From Micromonospora sp. NBC_01740 (GTDB taxonomy: Bacteria > Actinomycetota > Actinomycetes > Mycobacteriales > Micromonosporaceae): 64,000 nucleotides of DNA. Position numbers and translations under genes: made by a program. The number at the start of each line of letters is the position of its first letter. Positions within the stretch are counted from its first letter, which is position 1. The stretch spans positions 4,216,001 through 4,280,000 of the forward strand of contig NZ_CP109150.1 in assembly GCF_035920365.1 (NCBI RefSeq), written 5' to 3'. The notes below the pieces were generated by a model. It did no database searches and was not told where the DNA came from. It was given only the letters and a program-made list of their open reading frames with translations. Below, piece after piece: positions 1 through 10,633 of this stretch.

Positions 1-225
1 GGCGGCGATCATGTCGTGGGTGAGGTCGCCGCCGAACAGGGCGACGGCGTCGATGTCGGCCCAGTCGGCGGCGGCCAGATCGCTTTCGCGTACGTCGAGG
101 TAGCGGATGTCGCAGGTCGGGGACAGGCGTTCTTCCAGCCGCTCGCGCAGGAACGCCCAGAATTCCGAGAGCAGACCGTCGTCGGTCAGCAGCACGACGG
201 GTCGGCGGGAGGTGAGGTCGTTCAT
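1..225 (-). CDS. Partial gene, N-terminus of a possible D-2-hydroxyacid dehydrogenase
   Basis: This is the first 75 codons of a minus-strand gene that runs off the left edge. It starts with ATG at 223-225, only 8 bases after the stop of the upstream aldo/keto reductase, so the two are probably co-transcribed. The visible protein begins MNDLTSRRPVVLLTDDGL and ends in an alpha/beta segment with DIDAVALFGGDLTHDM. That pattern resembles the N-terminal substrate-binding half of NAD-dependent D-2-hydroxyacid dehydrogenases, but neither the Rossmann motif nor the catalytic residues lie inside the window. The family call is an inference from fold pattern only; a ThuA-like protein is another possibility. 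Confidence 0.45.
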   Translation of the reverse strand, partial: MNDLTSRRPVVLLTDDGLLSEFWAFLRERLEERLSPTCDIRYLDVRESDLAAADWADIDAVALFGGDLTHDMIAA

Positions 226-233
226 GCCCTGGC

Positions 234-1277
234 TCAAGATTCCTCGCTGTCACGTGTGCCGCGATGGCCCTGCTCGATGGTCCGGAACCACAGGCTGCTG
301 CCGGGGGCGACGATCGCGTCGACCGCCTGACGGGCCTGTGCGTCGACGGTGGTCTCCGTCGCCCTGAGCGCGAGCGTGAGTTGGTCGAGGGTCCGGGGAC
401 CGATGATGGTGCTGGTCACGTCGCTGCTGCCGGACAGCCACGAGTGGGCGAACTCGGGCAGCGACTGCTCGTGCTCGGCGGCGAGCTCCAGCAGCGCGGC
501 CAGGGCCCGCTGGACCGGCTCCCAGACCGTGCCGCGCGGTGACCACCATTCGGTGAAGCGGGCGTCGGCGGGCGGTTCCCCGAGGAACCGTTCGCTGAGG
601 TAACCCATCGCCAGCGGGCTGTAGGCGACGAAGCCGACGCCGTACTCGCGGCAGATGGGGAGGATGTCCCGCTCCACCTCGCGTTCGAGCAGGTTGTAGG
701 GCGACTGCTCGGCGATCGGGCCGGGCGCGCCGAGCGAGCCGCGTGCCAGCACGGCCATCTCGACCAGACGCCAGGTCGGCACCACGCCGAGACCGGGCTG
801 CTCGGCCATCTCCTCCGGGCTCGGCATCGTGGACGTGCCGATGTAGCGGATCTTCCCCTCCCGCACGAGGTCCGCCAGGGCGCCGAGGGTCTCCTCGACG
901 GGCGTCCGTAGGTCGTGCCGGTGCAGGTGGAAGATGTCGATGTGGTCGACGCCCAGGCGGCGCAGGGACCGCTCGCACTCACGCTTGACGGCGTACGCGG
1001 AGTTGCCCCAGTCGTTGGGCCCCGGTCCGACCTCGTTGTAGCACTTGGTGGCGATCAGGACGTCGTCGCGGCGGTGACGGATGGCCTTGCCGAGGATCTG
1101 TTCGCTGCGGCCGTCCTGGTAGGCGTTGGCGGTGTCGACGAGGTTGACGCCGGCGTCGAGAGCCGTGTGGATGATCTCCTCTGCCGCGGCCTCGTCGGTC
1201 GGGCCGCCGAAGTTGAAGGTACCCAGAGTGACCGTGGATACACGCAAACCACTGCGGCCCAGTTGATGGAACTCCAT
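234..1277 (-). CDS. Aldo/keto reductase
   Basis: A 347-residue NADPH-dependent oxidoreductase of the aldo/keto reductase superfamily, predicted to be a cytosolic TIM barrel. I chose the ATG that gives MEFHQLGRSGLRVSTVTLGT, because this beta-hairpin opening is where family members normally start; the frame stays open 28 codons further upstream. The catalytic tetrad can be seen: Asp and Tyr in DTANAYQDGR, Lys in IATKCY and His in IFHLHRHD. The C-terminal cofactor-binding part contains TSTIIGPRTLDQL. The substrate cannot be told. It is followed after 8 bases by the partial dehydrogenase-like gene, which suggests a two-gene redox operon. It is divergent from the nucleotidyltransferase gene at 1642. 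Confidence 0.9.
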   Translation of the reverse strand: MEFHQLGRSGLRVSTVTLGTFNFGGPTDEAAAEEIIHTALDAGVNLVDTANAYQDGRSEQILGKAIRHRRDDVLIATKCYNEVGPGPNDWGNSAYAVKRECERSLRRLGVDHIDIFHLHRHDLRTPVEETLGALADLVREGKIRYIGTSTMPSPEEMAEQPGLGVVPTWRLVEMAVLARGSLGAPGPIAEQSPYNLLEREVERDILPICREYGVGFVAYSPLAMGYLSERFLGEPPADARFTEWWSPRGTVWEPVQRALAALLELAAEHEQSLPEFAHSWLSGSSDVTSTIIGPRTLDQLTLALRATETTVDAQARQAVDAIVAPGSSLWFRTIEQGHRGTRDSEES

Positions 1278-1641
1278 CCACGCCCCCTGCTGTCTCCACC
1301 GAACCCAGCGGCCATTGTGCCGCTGACGGTTATAGTGATCAAGATCGGAGCGAGAGTCCACTAATCAGCTGAACGATCGCCGGGCAGCAGTTGAGCGCTG
1401 GTCAACCTCCTTGCCGGCCCGGGCCCCACGCCAGCGCCCCACCCAGCAGCGGAACGCGCCCCGTCGGCGGCGACGCCCTTGCCCGCGTCCGGCCGACAGG
1501 CAGGTGGAACGCTTCCTGGAGACCGTTAAGCTTTGCCGCCCGTCCAGGGGCGAGCTTCACGCAGAGTGATCTCGTGGCCACTGCGGACGGATGTCGAGTC
1601 AGCGCCGTGCAATGCCGGGGCACCGTCGAGAAGGAGGCCGA
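1278..1641. promoter_or_regulatory. Divergent intergenic region
   Basis: This 364-base gap separates two divergent genes and must carry both promoters. A minus-strand -10-like TATAAC lies at 1329-1334, which would give a 5' UTR of about 45 bases for the aldo/keto reductase. I see no convincing -35 at the right spacing. On the plus strand a strong ribosome-binding site AAGGAGG (1631-1637) precedes the ATG at 1642. Short open frames inside the gap on both strands look like shadows, with no coding signature. Confidence 0.4.
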
Positions 1642-2772
1642 ATGGCCGAGTTGTCAGCCGAATCGGAGTTGTTGCTCCTGCTCAGCAGGCAGCAGGTGAC
1701 GGACACGCAGATGGCTCGTGTGCGCACGATCATCAGTCAGGACGAGCCGCGCCTGGACTGGGGGCATTTCGCCGTCCAGGCCGCCAGGCACCGCGTCGCC
1801 CCCCTCGTGGGCTGGCATCTCTGGCGCCTGTTGACCACCGAGAGGGTCGCGGGCATCGACTCTCCCGTCGTGCTGCTCCTGTACTCCGCCTACCGGGACA
1901 CGCAACGTGCCAACGAGCTCATGCTGGCTGAGGTCCAGGCGATCAGCGACGCCGCGGCGGACCAGGGCATCACGGTGCTCATGCGCAAGGGCGGCCATCT
2001 GGCCTTCGCGGTCTACCAGGAGCCCGGGACGCGACCGATGGGTGACCTGGACGTCCTCGTCACCAGGGAGGAGGCGCCCACCCTGGTCAAGGCGCTCGAG
2101 GGACTCGGTTATGTGGAAGGCAACCCGACACGCGTCGACATCGTCCCGCTGAGCAAGCGGGAGCGGGCCTTCTGGCGTCTGTACGGCAGCGACCTGCCCA
2201 AGATGAACAAGTTCGGCGAGTTCCACCGGCCGATCGTCAGCATCGACATCAACGTCTCGCTGGCGCTGCCCGGCAAGGGTTACGACGTTCCGGTCGGTGC
2301 CGTCCTGGCGCACGCCGGCCGCCACCGGTACGGGGACGCCTCGTTCCTCGTGCCGTCCCCCGAGGACGCGGTCATCGACCTCGCCGCCCACATCTACAAG
2401 ACCTCGACGACCCTCAGGTTCATGAACCGCGGCAAGCACCGGCAGCTGCTCAAGTACGTCGACATCGCCGAGGTCGTACGCCGTGCCGGCCCGGACCTCT
2501 CGTGGGACCTGTTGCTCGAGCGGGTGGACGAGTACGCGGTGGCCGGCCCCGTCTTCTACGGGCTCGCGCACCTGCGGATGCTCTTCCCGGACGCCGTCCC
2601 CGCGGACGCCCTGACCGCGCTGCGGCAACGGTGCCCGGAGCCGGAGCGCCTGCTCAACGAGTACGGCCAGTGGGACCTGCCGGAGCCGCGCGCCTGGCAG
2701 CAGGACTTCCTCACCCGGTTCTTCGACCCGGACGCCGACCGCGACCTGCCCGCCTCGAAGTCACTCGTGTGA
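1642..2772 (+). CDS. Nucleotidyltransferase-fold family protein (NTP_transf_5 type)
   Basis: A 376-residue protein with the hallmarks of the uncharacterised nucleotidyltransferase family: an N-terminal helical region, a conserved basic patch (VLMRKGGHLAF), then the active-site strand RPMGDLDVLV with the paired aspartates expected to hold Mg2+, and a further acidic strand SIDINVSL. The start is set by AAGGAGG five bases before the ATG. Family members are known accessory genes in some RiPP clusters (for example lasso peptide clusters) and in surface-glycan loci; their substrates are mostly unknown. Here it converges on a glycosyltransferase and UDP-galactopyranose mutase block, so sugar or lipid-sugar chemistry is possible, but I infer no substrate. 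A strong hairpin follows the stop. Confidence 0.75.
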   Translation: MAELSAESELLLLLSRQQVTDTQMARVRTIISQDEPRLDWGHFAVQAARHRVAPLVGWHLWRLLTTERVAGIDSPVVLLLYSAYRDTQRANELMLAEVQAISDAAADQGITVLMRKGGHLAFAVYQEPGTRPMGDLDVLVTREEAPTLVKALEGLGYVEGNPTRVDIVPLSKRERAFWRLYGSDLPKMNKFGEFHRPIVSIDINVSLALPGKGYDVPVGAVLAHAGRHRYGDASFLVPSPEDAVIDLAAHIYKTSTTLRFMNRGKHRQLLKYVDIAEVVRRAGPDLSWDLLLERVDEYAVAGPVFYGLAHLRMLFPDAVPADALTALRQRCPEPERLLNEYGQWDLPEPRAWQQDFLTRFFDPDADRDLPASKSLV

Positions 2773-2776
2773 CGAC

Positions 2777-2812
2777 AGGAGGCGCTTGGGCGATGCCGCC
2801 CGAGCGCCTCCT
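2777..2812. terminator. Bidirectional hairpin terminator
   Basis: Arms at 2777-2792 and 2797-2812 pair over 16 bases with one G-T wobble around the loop atgc. It sits between two convergent genes (stops at 2772 and 2839) and can serve both. No U-tract follows, which is common for actinobacterial terminators. Its left arm plus one base, caggaggcgcttgggc, recurs exactly at 23856-23871. Confidence 0.85.
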
Positions 2813-2838
2813 GCCTCGCGAGTGACGCGAGGACCGCT

Positions 2839-4419
2839 CTACCGTTCGGTCTTCCCGGACAGCACCGGCGTGCCCACGCGCCAGGAGCGGAGCATGCGCA
2901 GGAACATCAGCCACGGGCCGGTGGCGCTGACGAAGGGCGCGGCGACGAACGTCGCCACGAGCGTCAGCCGTGGACGTCTCCCGGTCAACCAGCTGACGGA
3001 GCGGTCCTGGCGGTCGATCCCGCCCAGTCGCGGCAGCAGCGCCAGCAGCAGGACGGCCGTGACGGGATACGCCACCAGGCCGGTGCCGACGGCGAGCACG
3101 GTCCACCAGCCACCCCCCAGCGCCGTGATCACCAGCCCGGCGGGGATGAGCAGCACCCCGGCGAACCAGATGCCGATGTCGAACAGCTCTTTCGCCACCA
3201 GCAACCATTTGCCCGGCAGGCTGACCGGCGACGGGTAGGGGCGTACGTGGTCCAGTTCCCGGGCGACCCCCAGGCTGCCGTAGCAGACATTGGCCCACCC
3301 GTTCATCATCGACCTGGTCTGGTAGTAGGGCTCGGTCAGGTTGAAGCTCGGCACCAACGCCTGCTCGACGCCGAGCAGCGAGGCGCGGTGCCCGACCGGC
3401 TCCTGCATCTCCGGGAACGGGCCGAGCTCGCGCCACGCGCCGAGATGGACGAACGTCCCCGAGCCGATCGCGTAGATCATCGGGCGGAACGGCGCGGCGA
3501 GCAGTCGCACCAGGCGCGGGCTGCGGCGCAACAGGTCGTTCTGGAGTATCCGCCCGACCTCGACGGCCAGGCCACGCCGCAGCCAGTACAGCACCTGTCC
3601 GCGCATCAGGGCGCCGTCGGCACCGGGGGCGAAGGGAGCCCGGAACCGCAGCGGCAGCTGCACCTGGTGCAGCAGCGCCGGAGGGCGGCGGCCCGCGGCG
3701 ACCGCCCCACGTACCAGGTCTCCCACCGCCACGAAGGTCTCCCCGTGGGCCACCGCGTCGAAGTCGTAGACGGCCAGGTAGACGCTGTCCGGGTCGACGC
3801 CCGGCAACAGCTCGGGTAGCAGCTCCACCGCGTAGTTGAGCTGGGAACCCTTGCGCCCGTCGGTGTGGGGGAAGTGGACGTGGCACGAGCGGTGCGTACC
3901 GGGCCTGCCGTTCAACTCGGCGGTGATCTGCCGGCACAGCTCCTCGGTGGTGGGCGTCGCGTCGAAGGCGCGGCGCAGCACGCCGGGCCACTCGTCCGGC
4001 GACGTCCGCTCCAGCTCGTCGAGGGTCGCGGCGATCACCGACGGCGCGAGCACCTTCTCCAGTGCCCGCTCCCGGCCGCCACGCCTGGCCAGACCGTGTA
4101 GTTCGGTGACCACGGCGGGCAGGGCCGCCTCCTGGGCGGCACGTTCGGCCGTCTCGCGTTCGCTCGTGATGGCGACCGATATCAACGTCCCGGGATAGCG
4201 CGCGGTGGCGAACGATTCCAGCGTCTCGCGCACCAGCCGCTGCTCGCGCAGGGCCGGCAGCATGACCACGATGACGGGAAGGTCCGCGGGGGCCGTGGCC
4301 GGCGCCGCAGGGCGGTCGCGGACCGCCCGTGCCGCCACGATGATCCAAACGAGTACCCAGACCGCGTGCGCGGCGAACAGGATCGCCACGACGCGGCCCA
4401 GCACGGTGATCGTCTGCAA
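2839..4419 (-). CDS. Family 2 glycosyltransferase, membrane-bound
   Basis: About 526 residues. An N-terminal hydrophobic segment (LGRVVAILFAAHAVWVLVWI) anchors a GT-A catalytic domain that begins with DLPVIVVMLPALREQRLVRE. The acceptor region holds YDFDAVAHGETF, the DxD-like metal and nucleotide-binding stretch, and a later QEPVGHRASLLGVEQAL segment. At least three C-terminal membrane helices follow. It is likely to move a sugar from a nucleotide donor at the inner face of the membrane. The start is uncertain: I use TTG at 4417-4419, nine bases after the glf stop, with GTG at 4402-4404 as an alternative. The frame is open much further upstream but that part is the shadow of glf. Coupling to glf makes UDP-galactofuranose the natural donor candidate. 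Confidence 0.8.
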   Translation of the reverse strand: MQTITVLGRVVAILFAAHAVWVLVWIIVAARAVRDRPAAPATAPADLPVIVVMLPALREQRLVRETLESFATARYPGTLISVAITSERETAERAAQEAALPAVVTELHGLARRGGRERALEKVLAPSVIAATLDELERTSPDEWPGVLRRAFDATPTTEELCRQITAELNGRPGTHRSCHVHFPHTDGRKGSQLNYAVELLPELLPGVDPDSVYLAVYDFDAVAHGETFVAVGDLVRGAVAAGRRPPALLHQVQLPLRFRAPFAPGADGALMRGQVLYWLRRGLAVEVGRILQNDLLRRSPRLVRLLAAPFRPMIYAIGSGTFVHLGAWRELGPFPEMQEPVGHRASLLGVEQALVPSFNLTEPYYQTRSMMNGWANVCYGSLGVARELDHVRPYPSPVSLPGKWLLVAKELFDIGIWFAGVLLIPAGLVITALGGGWWTVLAVGTGLVAYPVTAVLLLALLPRLGGIDRQDRSVSWLTGRRPRLTLVATFVAAPFVSATGPWLMFLRMLRSWRVGTPVLSGKTER

Positions 4420-4427
4420 GATGGTGC

Positions 4428-6539
<2,112 letters not shown>

Positions 6540-6550
<11 letters not shown>

Positions 6551-7358
6551 CGGAGCCTCCGGGGGAGTGGACGCCGTCGTACAGGTCGGTCAGCTCGGTC
6601 AGGCAGCGGTGCGCCAGCGCGGCCGAGGCGGCGCCCGGCCTGCTGCTCGCGCTCATCAGGCGGCTGAACAGGTGTAGCCGCAGGTAGAGGTCGACGGTGG
6701 GCGACCGTGGGTCGAGGCCGACCCATTCCGCCCACCGCGCCGGCGGCAGGCGCCACTCCCAGGCCAGCCTGACCAGATCCAGGTCGGGGTCGCCGAAGGT
6801 CGCCAGCTCCCAGTCGACGAGAACCGGGCCGTGTTCGGTCAGGATGACGTTGCCGGGGTTCGGGTCGCTGTGCAGCAGGTGGGGGCGGGTGTCTTCGAGC
6901 ACGTCGAGCGCGTGGTGCAGGGTCCGGCACTGCCGCGCCTGCGCGGTGAGACCCAACGTCGCCAGTGTCTCGGCGTACGAGTCGAGCCGGCCCGCCAGGA
7001 ACCCGGCCCAGCTCGGTTGGTCGGGCGCGTGCAGCCGACCGAAGGCGGGTCCGGTGATCGTGTGCGCGGCCCGCAACGCGGCGACCGACGCCCGCACGTC
7101 GAGGGCGCTGGCGGGGTTCGGTGCGCTGCCCCGCACGTACCGGATGAGGGCCGCGCTGTGCCGCCCGAACGTCGCGCTGCCGATGACCGCGGGTACCGGC
7201 GCGCGTCCGCGCAGCGACTCGAGCGCCGTCACCTCGGTGTCGCGGCGCCAGGCAGCGGTGTAGAGCTTGAGCACGGCGAGGGGGCGCACCACCAGCACCC
7301 GGTTGGTCTCCCGCTCGGTCACGACCGCCGCTCCGGTCCGGTGCCCGGTGCCCCACAT
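6540..7358 (-). CDS. Second phosphotransferase (APH-like) family protein
   Basis: 272 residues, distantly related to the gene it precedes. The catalytic loop LLHSDPNPGNVILTEHG and the metal-binding VLVDWELATFGDPDLDLVRL are clear. The N lobe is short but keeps an ATP-binding Lys candidate (LAVLKLYTAAW). It lacks the usual glycine-rich segment length, so it is a compact member. It is first in the minus-strand block 7358-2839 and is divergent from the cluster A regulator across a 618-base gap. Tandem kinase-fold genes with different sequences suggest either two phosphorylation steps or one catalytic and one partner subunit. Substrate unknown. Confidence 0.78.
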
Positions 7359-7976
7359 CCTGGCGACCCTGCCGGCGACCGGGCGGGGTGGCGGTGCGCG
7401 GCGACAGTGGCCGGCAGCTTCAATTTCCGTGGCATTGCCCCGCCCGTACTAATTGGTTTGCTGGTGTCTCTCAAGTGTTTTGTCGAGCAAGGACGGACGG
7501 CATTTCTCGAACGTCGCGCCCGCCTTCGACCGGACACTGGCCAACGGTCTCGGGGCCTGCATAGTACCGACCGTGATGGTGATCCACAAGCATGCCCGTA
7601 TCCCATTTGCGTCAGAGGGTCGCCACCCTCCGTGTTGCTCGGTCGCAATTCGACATGGACTGCGGCGGTTTCCCGCGCCGGACAATTACCGACCGTCCGC
7701 AGGGCGTTTACGCGCTGATGCTGCCGAGGTGTCCCGGTCCTGCTTGAGGTCGAACTGTCGGTGCGTTCGCCGTCACCGTTCGAATTGCTGTCGGCGGTGT
7801 CTGGAAGGCGTCTGCCTGCGGTTGTAGCATGACCGTCACGGGTATTTCGTGACGGACGGGTAATGGTGGCGGGCGGCTAAATCGTCGGGTAGGTGCGACT
7901 GTGCGTTATCGCAGGCGCGCGGGCGATCAGCGCCAGCGCAACCATTCTGACTGTGGCGACTTGGCGCGAGGGACGA
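7359..7976. promoter_or_regulatory. Divergent intergenic region upstream of cluster A regulator
   Basis: A 618-base region less GC-rich than its surroundings, between the minus-strand glycan block and the plus-strand regulator. Several short open frames on both strands have no ribosome-binding site or coding character, and I treat the stretch as regulatory. The clearest element is the perfect inverted repeat at 7833-7855, listed separately. A long leader or small RNA cannot be excluded. Confidence 0.5.
7833..7855. promoter_or_regulatory. Perfect inverted repeat, candidate operator
   Basis: CCGTCACG (7833-7840) and CGTGACGG (7848-7855) form 8-base arms around ggtattt. It lies about 120 bases before the regulator start, suitable for binding by the regulator itself or by another dimeric protein. 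A related GTCACGG/CCGTGAC repeat lies at 23958-23986, at the far end of the cluster. Confidence 0.55.
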
Positions 7977-9002
7977 ATGAAGAGACGACCGGATAGCGAC
8001 TCCACCGCGCAGCCCGCCCAGGCGGGGGAGGCCGCGGCTCCGGAGGTCGACGTGGCCGACGTGCGCTCGTTGCGGGTCGGCTTCTCCCCGAGACTGGACG
8101 GGATCAGCGCGAGACACGTCACGACCCTCGTCGAGCTGACCGTCGAGCTGCCACCGATCGTCGTCCAGCGGTCCTCGTTGCGGGTGGTGGACGGCATGCA
8201 CCGGCTACGGGCCGCGCGTGTGCGGGGTGACCGCCACGTGCCGGTCGTCTACTTCGACGGCTCCGACGCGGATGCCTTCGTGGCCGCGGTGCAGTTGAAC
8301 CTCGAGGACGGCCTGCCGCTGAGCGCCCGGGACCGGCTGGCCGCTGCCAAGCGGATCCTCGCCTCGCACCCGCAGTGGTCCGACCGCCGGATAGCGGCGG
8401 TGTGTGGCGTCGCCGCCAAGACCGTCGCCGGCCTGCGGCGGCGATCCCTGGACACGGGCCACCACCAGGACGTCCGGATCGGCCGGGACGGGCGCCGGCA
8501 CCCGGTCTCGACGGAAGAGGGCCGGCGGTTGGCCGAGGCGATCGTGCGTCGCGAGCCCGATGCCAGCCTGCGCGAGGTGGCGCGCCGGTCAGGCATCTCG
8601 GTCGGGACGGCTTTCGACGTCCGCCGCAAGGCGCTCGGCGGCGGCGCCTGTGTCCCGGCCGGGCAGAAGGCCCCGGCGCCGTCGCTCGCCGAGTTGGCAG
8701 CCGTCTCGTCCCCCGACGGGCTGCCGGTGACGGATCAGGATCTCGCCGCCAGCATCCGGCTACAGCTGGAGCGGCTCCGCCAGGATCCCGCGCTGCGCTA
8801 CACGGACCACGGCAAGGCCCTGCTCCGGCTGCTCACCGGGACGCTCGCCTTCATCTCGCAGTCGTCGAACACCGCTGGCAACGTTCCCGCGCATTGCCAC
8901 GAGTCGCTTCGGGCTGTCGCCCAGGCCTGCGCGGGGGGCTGGTACCAATTCAGCCAGATGCTGCCCGAGGAGCGCAGACGGCACCGGACGGTCGGGCGTT
9001 GA
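7977..9002 (+). CDS. ParB/StrR-like transcriptional regulator of cluster A
   Basis: About 341 residues. The N-terminal ParB-like domain contains VRSLRVGFSPRLDGISARH, the conserved VVDGMHRLRAARVRG box and VVYFDGSDADAFVAAV, followed by DRLAAAKRILASHPQWSDR. Two helix-turn-helix segments follow: RRIAAVCGVAAKTVAGLRR and LREVARRSGISVGTAFDVRR. This layout is that of StrR-type pathway-specific activators of antibiotic clusters. I chose ATG 7977 (protein begins MKRRPDSDS) because a purine-rich gaggga lies just ahead; the frame stays open 28 codons upstream. It is strongly paralogous to the gene at 50222 (identical 16-residue VVYFDGSDADAFVAAV block). It directly precedes the biosynthetic operon and probably activates it. 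Confidence 0.85.
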   Translation: MKRRPDSDSTAQPAQAGEAAAPEVDVADVRSLRVGFSPRLDGISARHVTTLVELTVELPPIVVQRSSLRVVDGMHRLRAARVRGDRHVPVVYFDGSDADAFVAAVQLNLEDGLPLSARDRLAAAKRILASHPQWSDRRIAAVCGVAAKTVAGLRRRSLDTGHHQDVRIGRDGRRHPVSTEEGRRLAEAIVRREPDASLREVARRSGISVGTAFDVRRKALGGGACVPAGQKAPAPSLAELAAVSSPDGLPVTDQDLAASIRLQLERLRQDPALRYTDHGKALLRLLTGTLAFISQSSNTAGNVPAHCHESLRAVAQACAGGWYQFSQMLPEERRRHRTVGR

Positions 9003-9038
9003 GCCTCGCCGCCAGGGGCAGCTCCGCCCGGTCCTGAC

Positions 9039-10553
9039 ATGCGGATCCACACCCTGCTGGACACCGCCGCGCGACGGCATCCCCAGCGCACCGCGGTCGT
9101 CGACCGGAGCCACCGGTGGAGCTACCAGGAACTCCGGCAGCGAAGCGTCAACCTGGCCGGTCGGTTCCGCGCACTGGGCCTGCTGCCGGGGGACCGGATC
9201 GCCGTGCGGTCCGGCGGCGCCGGCTTCGCCGCGATCCTGTTCGCGGCGTCGTACGCGGACCTGACGCTGGCGCCGCTGTCGGCCACGATGCGTCCGTTCC
9301 AGCTTCGGGCGGTACTCGCCGACATCGAACCAGCCCTCGTGGTGGGGATCGATCCCGCAGCGGTCGAGGTGCCCGCCCGCGCCTGGTCGTCGACACAGTT
9401 CGGGGAGATCCTGGAGACGCTCGACGCGCCGGTCGGGGACGCGGTCCAGCCCGATGCCAGCCGTGCCGACGGTGGCCCGGAGGCGCCCGCCCTCCTGATG
9501 TACACGTCGGGCAGCAGCGCGCGGCCCAAGGGGGTGGTCTGTCCGCACGACAGCGTCCTCTTCGCGACCCGGGCGATCGGACAGGTCCTCGGCTACCGGC
9601 CGGACGACGTCGTGCTCTCCTGCGTGCCGCCCTCGTTCGACTACGGGCTCTACCAGCTCCTGCTCGCCACGGCTGCGGGCTCGCGGTGGGAGGCGCTCGA
9701 GGCAGGGGAGGGGATCGCCCTCCTCGAACGGATCACCAGCGCGGGGGCCACCGTCGTGCCCGTCGTGCCGGAGATCGCCACCGCGCTGCTCCGGCTGGCG
9801 GCCAGGACGGCGCTCCCGGTGCCGCAGCCGGTCCGGATGTTCACGAACACCGGCGCCCGGATGTCGCCACGGCTCGCAGACGGGCTGCGCGACGCGTTCC
9901 CGGGCGCGGCCGTGGTGCAGATGTACGGCCTGACCGAATGCAAGCGAGCCACGATCCTGGAGCCGGACGGCGACCTGGCACGCCCAGGGTCCGTCGGGCG
10001 CGCGATCCCGGGCACCGTCGTACGCGTCGTCGACCGTCAGGGTCGACCGCTACCCGCCGGCGACGTCGGCGAGGTCGTCGTCGAGGGCGCGAACGTCATG
10101 GCCGGATACTGGCGCGACCGGCAGCTGAGCGCCGCCACCTTCCGGGCGACCGCGGCTGGCCGGCGGCTGCACACGGGCGACCGCGGCCACCTGGACGTCG
10201 ACGGCCACCTGTATCTGCACGGTCGCGGCGACGACGTCTTCAAGCACCGGGGCGTGCGGTCGAGCACCGCCGAGATCGAAGCGGCGGCCATGGACATCGA
10301 CGGCGTCGACGGGGCCGCCGCCGTCGCGCCGGACGAGGCGAACCCGCTCACCGTCGTGGTGGCCACCGTCCTGCGGGAGAACGACGTGCTGGCGGAGCTG
10401 GCGCGCCGCCTCGAACCGGCCAAGACGCCGGAGCGTTGCGTCGCGGTCCACGCGCTGCCGCTCACCCCGCACGGGAAGGTGGACCGTCAACAGATCCGGG
10501 CGATCGCGCGTTCGCACCCACCGCCGACCCCCGTTCAAGTGCGGATTCCTTGA
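9039..10553 (+). CDS. Adenylation enzyme 1 (AMP-binding, NRPS-type)
   Basis: A stand-alone 504-residue member of the ANL family, which activates a carboxylic acid as an acyl-adenylate and loads it onto a thiol. Core motifs in order: WSYQELRQRS near residue 29, the P-loop MYTSGSSARPKG near 154-165, the YGLTECKR stretch (A5), the HTGDRG motif (A7), a FKHRGVRSS turn (A8) and the catalytic lysine in LTPHGKVDRQ at the C-terminus. Length is complete for an A domain without a fused carrier. Substrate specificity cannot be read reliably by eye. It is first in the operon after the regulator, with a separate promoter starting inside its end. Likely partners are the carrier proteins at 12301 and 17776. 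Confidence 0.88.
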   Translation: MRIHTLLDTAARRHPQRTAVVDRSHRWSYQELRQRSVNLAGRFRALGLLPGDRIAVRSGGAGFAAILFAASYADLTLAPLSATMRPFQLRAVLADIEPALVVGIDPAAVEVPARAWSSTQFGEILETLDAPVGDAVQPDASRADGGPEAPALLMYTSGSSARPKGVVCPHDSVLFATRAIGQVLGYRPDDVVLSCVPPSFDYGLYQLLLATAAGSRWEALEAGEGIALLERITSAGATVVPVVPEIATALLRLAARTALPVPQPVRMFTNTGARMSPRLADGLRDAFPGAAVVQMYGLTECKRATILEPDGDLARPGSVGRAIPGTVVRVVDRQGRPLPAGDVGEVVVEGANVMAGYWRDRQLSAATFRATAAGRRLHTGDRGHLDVDGHLYLHGRGDDVFKHRGVRSSTAEIEAAAMDIDGVDGAAAVAPDEANPLTVVVATVLRENDVLAELARRLEPAKTPERCVAVHALPLTPHGKVDRQQIRAIARSHPPPTPVQVRIP

Positions 10554-10577
10554 CGGTGTCCGGGGAGTTGCTAATCT
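10550..10577 (+). promoter_or_regulatory. Candidate promoter for the rest of cluster A
   Basis: TTGACG at 10550-10555 and TAATCT at 10572-10577 are 16 bases apart, a good match to a vegetative sigma-70-type promoter. It begins at the stop of the first adenylation gene and would start a transcript about 50 bases before the next gene, whose ribosome-binding site is gatgagga. Confidence 0.55.
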
Positions 10578-10633
10578 GCCGATCTTGAATCTGGCCTCCG
10601 GTAGGTGACCACTGCTGCTGGGATGAGGACCGT

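Noticed and set aside
7453..7827. A 124-codon plus-strand frame in the gap before the cluster A regulator
   Set aside because: No ribosome-binding site, unlikely composition (rich in Arg, Cys and Ser), and it lies in an evidently regulatory divergent gap.
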